From the IMG/VR virus record IMGVR_UViG_3300005518_000036, positions 1 through 27,467 of that record: 27,467 bases of DNA. One strand, written 5' to 3'. The translations under genes were made by a program, and so were the position numbers. The notes below the pieces were generated by a model. The model worked only from the letters and a program-made list of their open reading frames with translations, was not told the DNA's origin and did not search any database. This stretch comes from a virus. Each line of letters starts with the position of its first letter. Position 1 is the stretch's first letter. This document shows positions 22,621 through 27,467 of this stretch, one piece after another.

Positions 22621-22654
22621 GCAGGCGGCGGCTAGCTGAACGGCCGCCGCTTGC
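22621..22654. terminator. Hairpin between convergent operons
   Basis: Bases 22621-22632 (GCAGGCGGCGGC) pair with 22643-22654 (GCCGCCGCTTGC) in a 12-bp stem with one G-U pair and a 10-base loop. It lies where the plus-strand late operon meets the minus-strand operon and overlaps the stop codon of the minus gene. A bidirectional terminator is expected. There is no run of T on either side, so it is not a canonical intrinsic terminator. Confidence 0.55.
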
Positions 22655-23018
22655 TCGCGTAGGGGATGTCCGGCACCCGCGGGCTGAACTCTACCGGCCG
22701 CCCCCGCGTCAGCGGCGCCTTAGCCCGCCGCGCTCGCGCCTGCCCAGTGGCCGAACACCGGAGCGAGCAGTAGCGTTGACCCTCCTCGCCCATTCCCCTG
22801 ATCCCGCACACGGGGCAGCGGTAGGGATGCGTGGCCTCAGGGCGCGGCGCGGTGTCGCGCAGCCGCGGGGGCTCCCCCACCTGGACGGTGTGCCCATTTG
22901 AGCAGGTGTAGACCACGTAGGCGAAGTCCCGCAGCGCGTCCATCTCGCCCCGGTTCAGCACGAGGAGCGCCCGGCATTGCCCGTGGGGGCAGGCGGCGGG
23001 CAGCGTGGTGACGATCAT
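22632..23018 (-). CDS. Small zinc-binding protein, double Cys cluster
   Basis: This 128-residue protein starts at ATG 23018, overlapping the previous stop as ATGA. The N-terminal half has 'CPHGQC' and later 'YTCSNGHTVQVG', a possible first zinc site. The C-terminal half has 'YRCPVCGIRGMGEEGQRYC' and 'SLRCSATGQARARR', a treble-clef-like Cys4 arrangement followed by an Arg-rich nucleic-acid-binding tail. Nucleic-acid binding or a nuclease-associated role is suggested by the basic tail, but no HNH or other catalytic motif is present. It is the last gene of the minus operon, ending at the convergent hairpin. I do not know its family. Confidence 0.65.
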   Translation of the reverse strand: MIVTTLPAACPHGQCRALLVLNRGEMDALRDFAYVVYTCSNGHTVQVGEPPRLRDTAPRPEATHPYRCPVCGIRGMGEEGQRYCSLRCSATGQARARRAKAPLTRGRPVEFSPRVPDIPYASKRRPFS

Positions 23019-23257
23019 GGCGTCTGCTCCTGTGGCGGCGGCCCGATCTTGCACCCGTACCGCTCGGCCAGCGCGTGCGTGGCGTTGAGCATGCCCTGCA
23101 CGATGGCGATGCGCTCCTGGGGCGTGTACGTCTGGATCGGCCAGAGCAGCGACCAGCGATACTCGGCGTCGTAGGCGATGACGATCTGGCAGCGGACGGG
23201 CGGGGCGAGGAGATCGCTCGTGGGGGAGCGGAGCCAGCCGAGGAGGCGGCGGATCAC
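23015..23257 (-). CDS. Small hypothetical protein, 80 residues
   Basis: The GTG start at 23257 overlaps the methyltransferase stop as GTGA, and its own stop overlaps the next start as ATGA. The N-terminus is basic (MIRRLLGWLRSPTSD), then 'QIVIAYDAEYRWSLLWPIQTYTPQERIAIVQGMLNATHALAERYG' suggests a small alpha/beta fold with a helical end, and the tail is Pro/Gln-rich. No membrane or zinc motif is seen. It is clearly part of the coupled operon between the methyltransferase and the zinc-binding gene. No function can be assigned. Confidence 0.6.
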   Translation of the reverse strand: MIRRLLGWLRSPTSDLLAPPVRCQIVIAYDAEYRWSLLWPIQTYTPQERIAIVQGMLNATHALAERYGCKIGPPPQEQTP

Positions 23258-23892
23258 AGCGGGAGCACCTGCTGCGCCAGCCGCTTGGCGGCGATCTCGC
23301 AGTACCGCTCCTCGATCTCGATGCCGATGGCGCGATTGCCCATATCCTTGGCGGTTCGCAACGTCGTGCCAGAGCCGCAGAAGGGGTCTAAGACGATCCC
23401 GCCAGGATCAAGCCCGTAGATCAGCGGAGTGCGGACTTGCCCCTGCCCCCACTTGTGGAGCACCGCGCCTGCCCACGCTCCAGGCTCGACGGAGAGTTCG
23501 TCTGAGATGCACTTGTTGTGCGCCGGCCATGTCATCGGCCAGCCGTTCGTGAACCACAGCACGGGCTTGAAACACGCCTCGACGTGGAATCCCCACATCC
23601 GTGGCCGCGCGCCGTCGTTCGGGACCGTACACAGCCAATGCCAGCGGTAGACCTTCGAGAGCGTGGCGATCACGTGGGGCACTTGGTAGTGGCCGCAGAA
23701 CGTGAACAGCGATCCACCGGGCTTGAGCACGGGAGCAGCGAGCGTCAATGCATCCCAGCAGTGGGCGAACGCTTTGGGATAAGGCGGGTCCGTGAACACC
23801 ATATCCACGCTGGCGTCAGCGAGCCCCGGCAACACCTCCCGGCAATCCCCGTGGTAGATCGTGATGCCGTCCTGCTCGTAGTAGGGGGTCAC
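23254..23892 (-). CDS. DNA methyltransferase, N6-adenine/N4-cytosine beta-class
   Basis: This 212-residue protein uses GTG 23892, which overlaps the upstream stop as GTGA; ATG 23922 would add ten residues but breaks the overlap pattern of this operon. Motif IV, DPPY (35-38), comes first in 'DMVFTDPPYPKAF'. The AdoMet motif I, 'DPFCGSGTT' (169-177), is near the end, preceded by 'HKWGQ', and is followed by 'RAIGIEIEERYCEIAAKRL'. DPPY before FxGxG is the beta-class order, and DPPY suggests adenine N6 over cytosine N4. The short length indicates a compact target-recognition region (about 80-145). No restriction enzyme partner is seen, so it is a solitary modification enzyme protecting phage DNA or regulating it. 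Confidence 0.88.
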   Translation of the reverse strand: MTPYYEQDGITIYHGDCREVLPGLADASVDMVFTDPPYPKAFAHCWDALTLAAPVLKPGGSLFTFCGHYQVPHVIATLSKVYRWHWLCTVPNDGARPRMWGFHVEACFKPVLWFTNGWPMTWPAHNKCISDELSVEPGAWAGAVLHKWGQGQVRTPLIYGLDPGGIVLDPFCGSGTTLRTAKDMGNRAIGIEIEERYCEIAAKRLAQQVLPL

Positions 23893-24938
23893 GGTGCGAC
23901 TCGGGCGAAGATCACGAGGCATACTAGCCCCACGGGGGGCGTGCGAAGCGGGAAACTCGTGAGACTCAGCACGCCCGCGATGACGGCGGCGGCCGACCAC
24001 GGATCCCCCCACGTCACCCCGCTGCCCACGCGGTAGACGAGCAGGGCGACGGTGGCGAGGCCGGCGAGTCCGTACTCCCACGCGAGGTGGGCGGGACAGC
24101 AGTGGAGATCCCCCTTCGTCAGCTGCGTGTGGTAACCCGCTTCCCACCTGAACAATGCCCGCGCCATCGTGTCGGGCCCCTCGCCCCCCCACCCGGCCTC
24201 CCGCCGCTGCCGCCACGCCAGCCGGAGCGCCCGGCCCCGGACGGCTAGGGAGTCGATAGAACTCCCCCGCGGCGTCACGTCCAGGAGCCGCCACAGGGGG
24301 CCCGGGAGCGTGTGTTCATAATCGTGCTCACTCCGCGCCCAGACGGCCCCTAGCGCGGCGGCTAGGGCCCCCAGCGTGGCGCTGAGCAGGAGCCCTGAGC
24401 CCGCTAGCACGGGCAGGCCCACCGCCAGGGCGGCCAGCGCCCCCCACGAGGGCCCCGTGATCCACAGGCCGAGCCCCAGCGCCGGCCACAGGCCCCACGG
24501 GGCGAAGGGCAGGCACAGGGCAAGGTAGGCCGCCGCCATCGTCCGCTGGCCGAAGGTGCCGGAGGGGGAGCGGCCCTCCTCGGGGTTGAGCCGCCGGCGC
24601 TGCCACTCGAGGATGCCCACCGTCACCACGCCCCAGGCCACCCAGGCGAGGGGGACGACCTCGAGCGTGGCCCGGGGCACCGCCCGCACCGCGAACCAGC
24701 CCGCCGCCACCGCCATCCACGCCACCAGGGGGCCGAGCTCCCGGTGGGAGCGCCAGCGCCAGGAGAACCAGAAGGCCAATGGGGCGAACACGGGCTCGGC
24801 CATGGTGAGCCAGAGGCCGGCGGCCAGGAGCGTGCCCCGGAGCCACCAGTCGCGGGCGCGGCGGAGGTGATCCGTCGTGAGTTGGGGCACGGGCAGGAAG
24901 GGAGCGAGCGACGCGCAGAGGGCCACGAGCCACGTCAC
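23889..24938 (-). CDS. Polytopic membrane protein, O-antigen ligase/polymerase-like (WaaL/Wzy)
   Basis: The GTG start at 24938 overlaps the previous stop as GTGA, giving 349 residues; the frame is open further upstream. About eight to ten membrane helices are visible. 'SGTFGQRTMAAAYLALCLPF' (126-145) resembles the GTFGNxNxxAxYL motif of the family. After a large soluble loop (about 203-275, Arg-rich, with GGEGPDTM at 251-258), 'DLHCCPAHLAWEYGLAGL' (277-294) resembles the family's H-N-x-Y-L-x-x-x-x-E-x-G-x-x-G stretch, though the His is displaced and two Cys are present. These enzymes polymerise or transfer O-antigen onto lipid A core. In a phage this suggests serotype conversion or superinfection exclusion. 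The key His/Arg residues are not confirmed. Confidence 0.6.
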   Translation of the reverse strand: MTWLVALCASLAPFLPVPQLTTDHLRRARDWWLRGTLLAAGLWLTMAEPVFAPLAFWFSWRWRSHRELGPLVAWMAVAAGWFAVRAVPRATLEVVPLAWVAWGVVTVGILEWQRRRLNPEEGRSPSGTFGQRTMAAAYLALCLPFAPWGLWPALGLGLWITGPSWGALAALAVGLPVLAGSGLLLSATLGALAAALGAVWARSEHDYEHTLPGPLWRLLDVTPRGSSIDSLAVRGRALRLAWRQRREAGWGGEGPDTMARALFRWEAGYHTQLTKGDLHCCPAHLAWEYGLAGLATVALLVYRVGSGVTWGDPWSAAAVIAGVLSLTSFPLRTPPVGLVCLVIFARVAP

Positions 24939-25147
24939 GGGGTGACGAGCCGGATCTCGGTCGCATCCCGCGTGGTGCGGAGACAGTAGATCGCGCCGCG
25001 CACGATCAGGTGATGCTCGAAGCCGGCCCGGTGGCACGCGGCCTTGGCGGTGCGCTCGAGGTAGACGAGCACGCCGAGGAAGCCGAACACGAGGGTGATG
25101 GCGAAGGCCACGGCGAGGCGGGCCAGCGCGTGCGTGAGCCAGCGCAT
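24935..25147 (-). CDS. Small single-span membrane protein
   Basis: This 70-residue protein starts at ATG 25147, sharing one base with the previous stop (TGATG), and its own stop overlaps the next gene as GTGA. One membrane helix occupies about 8-31 (LARLAVAFAITLVFGFLGVLVYLE). After it comes 'RTAKAACHRAGFEHHLIVRGAIYCLRTTRD', with two Cys and a beta-like end. Two spanning Cys beyond the helix suggest an exported, disulfide-bonded domain. It immediately precedes the O-antigen-ligase-like gene. Function unknown; probably acts with its membrane neighbours. Confidence 0.6.
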   Translation of the reverse strand: MRWLTHALARLAVAFAITLVFGFLGVLVYLERTAKAACHRAGFEHHLIVRGAIYCLRTTRDATEIRLVTP

Positions 25148-25425
25148 CACTGATGCCCGTGGAGTGGGCACACCTTCTCGCCCCGCCCCGCGCACGCCAG
25201 CGCCGCGCACTCCCAGGCGTGGGGCTCCCAGCGGCGGAGGGGGGAGGCGCAGGTGTGCGTGTGCAGATCGAGTTGGCGTTCGGCCGCCGCGTGCCCGAGG
25301 ATGCCCACCATCGCCGCCGTCACGAGCGGGCGCCACTCGGCCATGAACAGAGCGAGGTAGGCCGCCCCGATGACGAAGGCCAGCACGGGGAGGGCGAGCA
25401 GGGGCCAGGCGTTGAACGGTGTCAT
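25147..25425 (-). CDS. Two-span membrane protein with Cys/His-rich tail
   Basis: This 92-residue protein starts at ATG 25425 in an ATGA overlap. Two hydrophobic segments fill about 5-27 (NAWPLLALPVLAFVIGAAYLALF) and 31-46 (RPLVTAAMVGILGHAA). The rest is rich in Cys and His: 'DLHTHTCASPLRRWEPHAWECAALACAGRGEKVCPLHGHQ' contains four Cys and several His and could bind a metal. This combination is unusual for a small membrane protein. It lies between a basic soluble protein gene and another small membrane protein gene. No family is recognised. Confidence 0.6.
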   Translation of the reverse strand: MTPFNAWPLLALPVLAFVIGAAYLALFMAEWRPLVTAAMVGILGHAAAERQLDLHTHTCASPLRRWEPHAWECAALACAGRGEKVCPLHGHQ

Positions 25426-25631
25426 GCCGTCTCCAGAATTATTCCCACATAGAGCGCCGGCTTGAGCCGGCGCCGCTGGCTCGCGCGCTTCCCCACATCC
25501 AGCGCCTTGCCCCTGCGCCTCTCTCCACGCCGCCGGTCCATCACCACCGTGACGCGCCCCTGCGCGATGGCCTGCTCGATGGTCACCGCGAGATTGTCGG
25601 CGCCGGGCTGCCTCGCCACCAAGATGGTCAC
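25422..25631 (-). CDS. Small basic protein with DRRRGERRR motif
   Basis: This 69-residue protein is read from GTG 25631, behind GGGAGGGG on the minus strand. It begins 'MTILVARQPGADNLAVTIEQAI', which looks like a short beta-alpha unit, then contains 'VVMDRRRGERRR' and 'GKRASQRRRLKP', and ends 'ALYVGIILETA'. The DRR-x-G-E-RR...RR pattern occurs in a number of small bacterial proteins of unknown function. Basic composition suggests nucleic-acid or membrane-phosphate contact. A longer frame exists upstream (to 25781) but overlaps two other coupled reading frames and is unlikely. Function unknown. Confidence 0.55.
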   Translation of the reverse strand: MTILVARQPGADNLAVTIEQAIAQGRVTVVMDRRRGERRRGKALDVGKRASQRRRLKPALYVGIILETA

Positions 25632-25663
25632 CCCGCCCCCTCCCTGACGCGCGCGAGGGTCAT
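25628..25663 (-). other. 11-codon micro-ORF joining two operon genes
   Basis: ATG 25663 overlaps the preceding stop as ATGA. The frame encodes only 'MTLARVREGAG' and its TGA (25630-25628) overlaps the next start as GTGA. It keeps the chain of stop-start overlaps intact across what would otherwise be a 28-base gap. It may be a translational-coupling leader, or chance. Low confidence that a peptide matters. Confidence 0.25.
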
Positions 25664-25812
25664 CGGATGGCCTTTCCAAAGAGCTTCGGGGCATATGCGA
25701 AACACGCGGAGAGGCCGATACAGACGAGGACGATGGCCCCGATGAATCGCAGCATGGCCCAGATCGTCGCGCCGATCCCATAGAGCGCGATGCCGAACTC
25801 GCACGCGCTCAC
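25660..25812 (-). CDS. Small membrane protein, 50 residues
   Basis: GTG 25812 overlaps the previous stop as GTGA. The frame encodes 50 residues beginning 'MSACEFGIALYGIGATIWAM' and ending 'YAPKLFGKAIR'. Residues about 5-42 are nearly all hydrophobic, with one Arg at 22, giving one long or two short membrane spans and a basic C-terminus, consistent with C-in topology. Three Cys are present. It was found by reading the sequence between the two flanking coupled genes and fits the overlap pattern exactly. It belongs to the same membrane-protein group as the next genes. No family is recognised. Confidence 0.55.
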   Translation of the reverse strand: MSACEFGIALYGIGATIWAMLRFIGAIVLVCIGLSACFAYAPKLFGKAIR

Positions 25813-26069
25813 CCTCTCCCCCCGTCCCCCGCCGAGGGGGCGGGCTCGCCGAACGTGTCGATGATCCAGTGCGCGAACGCGAGGGCCGTCGATGGCGAGA
25901 GATAGTTGGTGTAGGTTGTATTCAGGTACAGGCGCGGCTCTCCCTGCTGCCCTGAGTTGACCATAGCCATCGCTTGCGCTGCCGTTCGCGGGTTACCGCA
26001 TGTGACCTCCGGCAAAAAGAACGCCGGAGGCTCAGAAGCCGTCCGCGCCCACTCCCCCGCCCGGCTCAC
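25809..26069 (-). CDS. Hypothetical protein, 86 residues
   Basis: Starts at GTG 26069 in a GTGA overlap. The protein reads 'MSRAGEWARTASEPPAFFLPE' followed by 'TAAQAMAMVNSGQQGEPRLYLNTTYTNYLSPSTALAFAHWIIDTFGEPAP', probably a small alpha/beta fold, and ends in an acidic Gly-rich tail (SAGDGGRG). There is one Cys, no zinc cluster and no membrane segment. It leads directly into the small membrane protein genes. No family is recognised; the start and stop overlaps are the main support for it being real. Confidence 0.55.
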   Translation of the reverse strand: MSRAGEWARTASEPPAFFLPEVTCGNPRTAAQAMAMVNSGQQGEPRLYLNTTYTNYLSPSTALAFAHWIIDTFGEPAPSAGDGGRG

Positions 26070-26344
26070 GCCCCCGCCTCCTTGGCGAGGCGCTGGGCGC
26101 GGAGGTGTTCAGGCAGTTGCTCCATGAGCGCGTACTGTCCGCGCGCGTGGTGGCACTGGAACGTGTAGACCGGCGTGAAGTTCTCGGCCTTGTCCTGCAT
26201 CGTCCACCAGCCGATGCGGAATCGCTTGACCACCTTCGCATCCTTGTACAGCCAGCACTCGGCCGCGCCCTGCCCGTTGTAGAAATCGTCGGTGCAGCCT
26301 GAACACAGCGCCTTACTCTTGGCCGGCTTCACGTCGTCTCTCAT
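26066..26344 (-). CDS. Small protein with zinc-knuckle-like Cys/His cluster
   Basis: This 92-residue protein starts at ATG 26344 in an ATGA overlap. 'ALCSGCTDDFYNGQGAAECW' and later 'YTFQCHHARGQYAL' give a CSGC...C...CHH arrangement that could bind one zinc. The middle 'LYKDAKVVKRFRIGWWTMQDKAENFTPVYTF' is beta-rich, and the C-terminus is a basic helix (EQLPEHLRAQRLAKEAGA). It belongs to the early part of the minus operon with other Cys-cluster proteins. A nucleic-acid-binding role is possible. The family is not known to me. Confidence 0.6.
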   Translation of the reverse strand: MRDDVKPAKSKALCSGCTDDFYNGQGAAECWLYKDAKVVKRFRIGWWTMQDKAENFTPVYTFQCHHARGQYALMEQLPEHLRAQRLAKEAGA

Positions 26345-26631
26345 GCCCCCTCCTGGTGCCGGATGGCGGCGGCGATGGTCTCGCGGACGCGCATCGGCCT
26401 GAATCGCCACGTTGCGCAGCAGTCGGTGCGGCCAGCGTAGGATGCCTGTTTGGTGGCGCACCACGCGCGGGCCGCAGATCTCGACATAAAGAGCAGCGCC
26501 CGCGTGGGCTCGCCGGGATACGCAGCGGGGTCCGGGCCATTCCAGCCCGTCCCGAGCAGCATCGGCCGGTCGCGCGTGTCCCCAGAGAACACGACGCCCC
26601 ACAGGAGTCGCTGCCACGGCTTCGCCCTCAC
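26341..26631 (-). CDS. Hypothetical protein, 96 residues
   Basis: GTG 26631 overlaps the previous stop as GTGA; the longer upstream frame is a shadow. The protein contains 'WGVVFSGDTRDRPMLLGTGW', 'PGEPTRALLFMSRSAARAWC' and 'GRTDCCATWRFRPMRVRETI', a beta/alpha pattern with a Cys-Cys pair and an Arg-rich end. Such short proteins with 'GEPTRALLF-x-S-R-x-A-A-R-x-W-C' are common in early gene clusters of phages but have no known function to my knowledge. Gene coupling and composition support it as real. Confidence 0.6.
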   Translation of the reverse strand: MRAKPWQRLLWGVVFSGDTRDRPMLLGTGWNGPDPAAYPGEPTRALLFMSRSAARAWCATKQASYAGRTDCCATWRFRPMRVRETIAAAIRHQEGA

Positions 26632-26840
26632 GGCCTCGGCGCCTCCGGGGCGCGCGGGGGCGGGGTGGCCTTGCATCCTCGGTGATCGGCGGTGAACGCT
26701 TTGCCGGCCGCGATGAACACGTTGAGCGAGACTGGCAGCGCCATGCGGTACGACTCGCCGCAGCGTAGGCACTCCTGCTGGCCCGCCGTCTTACCCGGAC
26801 GCGAGCCGTCGTGAATCACGATCCACGAGTAGCGCATCAC
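26628..26840 (-). CDS. Small protein with C-x2-C motif, 70 residues
   Basis: GTG 26840 or ATG 26837 (next codon) follows a strong GGGAGGGGGAGAGG site. The protein starts 'MRYSWIVIHDGSRPGKTAGQQ', continues 'ECLRCGESYRMALPVSLNVFIAAGKAF' and then 'DHRGCKATPPPRAPEAPRP'. The CLRC pair followed by an H-x2-GC pair makes a zinc-ribbon-like site. The tail is Pro-rich. It lies between a 198-residue gene and the 96-residue gene of the coupled operon. Possibly a small metal-binding regulator. Function unknown. Confidence 0.55.
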   Translation of the reverse strand: MMRYSWIVIHDGSRPGKTAGQQECLRCGESYRMALPVSLNVFIAAGKAFTADHRGCKATPPPRAPEAPRP

Positions 26841-26868
26841 GTCCTCTCCCCCTCCCGGCGGCGCGGGG

Positions 26869-27462
26869 TCAGCATGAGCAGGAGAAGAACTGGCCGCGCT
26901 TCTCGCGCTCGACGCTCTTGCCGGTGACGACTTCGTAGAGCGACCAGAACTCCTCCTGATACTCCGGGAAAGTGTCGCGCCATTCCTCGGAGCCCATCTG
27001 GACGGTGTACTCCTCCCCATCGAGCCAGTCCGCAGCGGCGCGCATCAAGCCGTTGTAGCCAATGTCCACCGCGGCGGCGATCTCCGCGATCCGCTTGCGC
27101 GCCGCCTCCTGCGGTTCCATCGGGACGGGAAGCACCCCCGCTTCCGGCTCGCGCCCCACGAATGCCGGGTGCGTCCACTCGTGCCGCAGTGACGTGATCG
27201 TGTTCGGCAGGAGGAACATCCAGCACCGCTCCCCGGGTTGCACCACGTCCACAAGGAACGGGTCCACGATCCCGACAATGGGCTGCCCGGCCCGCCCGAT
27301 CCTGTCGCCCTCGATGATGCCGACGCGCTCGCCTGGGCTCAGCACTTGCCCGGCCGTCATCGGCACCACGGCGACATGGATCGCGTCCTTGGCCTGAGGC
27401 TCCCGGAGAATCGTGCCCAGCGTGAACTGCGCGCCCCGTTCACTCATTCCGCGTTCACTCAT
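26869..27462 (-). CDS. Hypothetical phage protein ending in Cys-Ser-Cys
   Basis: This 197-residue protein is the first minus-strand gene seen; its frame is open to the window edge, so the true start may lie outside. ATGs at 27462 and 27447 both begin 'MSERG', an exact repeat (MSERGMSERG). The N-terminal half is beta-rich ('GTILREPQAKDAIHVAVVPMTAGQVLSPGERVGI' and 'HEWTHPAFVG'). The C-terminal half is helical ('IAEIAAAVDIGYNGLMRAAADWLDGEEYTVQ'), with 'FPEYQEEFWSLYEVVTGKSV', and ends 'RGQFFSCSC', a strongly conserved-looking close. Similar proteins with this end occur near the early region of many phages, with no assigned function. A 28-base gap with a strong ribosome-binding site follows. Confidence 0.65.
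   Translation of the reverse strand: MSERGMSERGAQFTLGTILREPQAKDAIHVAVVPMTAGQVLSPGERVGIIEGDRIGRAGQPIVGIVDPFLVDVVQPGERCWMFLLPNTITSLRHEWTHPAFVGREPEAGVLPVPMEPQEAARKRIAEIAAAVDIGYNGLMRAAADWLDGEEYTVQMGSEEWRDTFPEYQEEFWSLYEVVTGKSVEREKRGQFFSCSC
27433..27462 (-). repeat. 15-bp tandem duplication of the start region
   Basis: Two adjacent 15-base units (27462-27448 and 27447-27433 on the minus strand) each begin ATGAGTGAACG and agree at 13 of 15 bases. Each carries an ATGA that could couple to an upstream stop. It yields the MSERGMSERG N-terminus. Confidence 0.7.
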
Positions 27463-27467
27463 GCCCC

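Noticed and set aside
23923-24294. Upstream extension of the methyltransferase frame
   Set aside because: Arg/Gly/Pro-rich and overlaps the O-antigen-ligase-like gene; the motif-bearing protein begins at the GTG/ATG near 23892-23922.
24556-24870. A 104-residue plus-strand frame
   Set aside because: Antisense to the membrane protein gene; Ser/Arg/Gln/Thr-rich with no start site or motif.
1-27467. CRISPR array, integrase, repressor, insertion sequence, or phage RNA polymerase promoter repeats
   Set aside because: No regularly spaced direct repeats, recombinase motifs, transposase or T7-like promoter consensus was found when reading both strands. Absence in this window says nothing about the rest of the genome.

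Overview
The window is a high-GC piece of a tailed double-stranded DNA phage genome (Caudoviricetes) with a T7-type, short-tailed (podovirus) virion module. The gene order matches T7: portal tail end, scaffold, major capsid, gp11-like tubular tail protein A, gp12-like tail protein B, gp13-like GNAT-fold protein, gp14-, gp15- and gp16-like ejection proteins, then lysis genes. No phage or host RNA polymerase, DNA polymerase, integrase or tRNA gene is visible, so lifestyle and exact family cannot be set from this window. A lipobox protein beside the endolysin, an O-antigen-ligase-like protein and the gp14-16 ejection set point to a Gram-negative host. This is probably an uncultured phage.

Layout. 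Positions 1-2384 (+) hold the portal end, scaffold, a compact noncoding leader full of hairpins, the major capsid protein and a small capsid-associated candidate, followed by a strong hairpin. Positions 2465-7179 (+) hold a run of small structural or appendage proteins: a coiled-coil protein, beta-rich proteins, a LamG-like protein and a tail-fibre-type module. This run is interrupted by an antisense, lower-GC HNH endonuclease gene at 5856-6326. Positions 7184-13552 (+) hold the tail tube pair A and B. In T7 these two are adjacent; here three genes lie between them: a six-blade Asp-box beta-propeller, a small Cys-rich protein and a complete subtilisin-family protease with two Ig-like domains. 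Positions 13545-20431 (+) hold the internal virion/ejection proteins. Positions 20428-22613 (+) hold the lysis cassette (membrane proteins, GH108 endolysin, lipoprotein) and two small downstream genes.

Positions 22632-27462 are on the minus strand and converge on the late genes at a 12-bp hairpin. This is a tightly packed operon in which nearly every start overlaps the previous stop as ATGA, GTGA or TGATG. It encodes small zinc-finger-like proteins, several small membrane proteins, a polytopic O-antigen-ligase-like protein and a beta-class DNA methyltransferase. Its promoter lies beyond the right edge.

The most interesting items are the propeller/subtilase cassette placed between the two tail-tube genes, the membrane-protein plus O-antigen-ligase plus methyltransferase group (a candidate host-surface and DNA modification set), and the structured leader ahead of the capsid gene.
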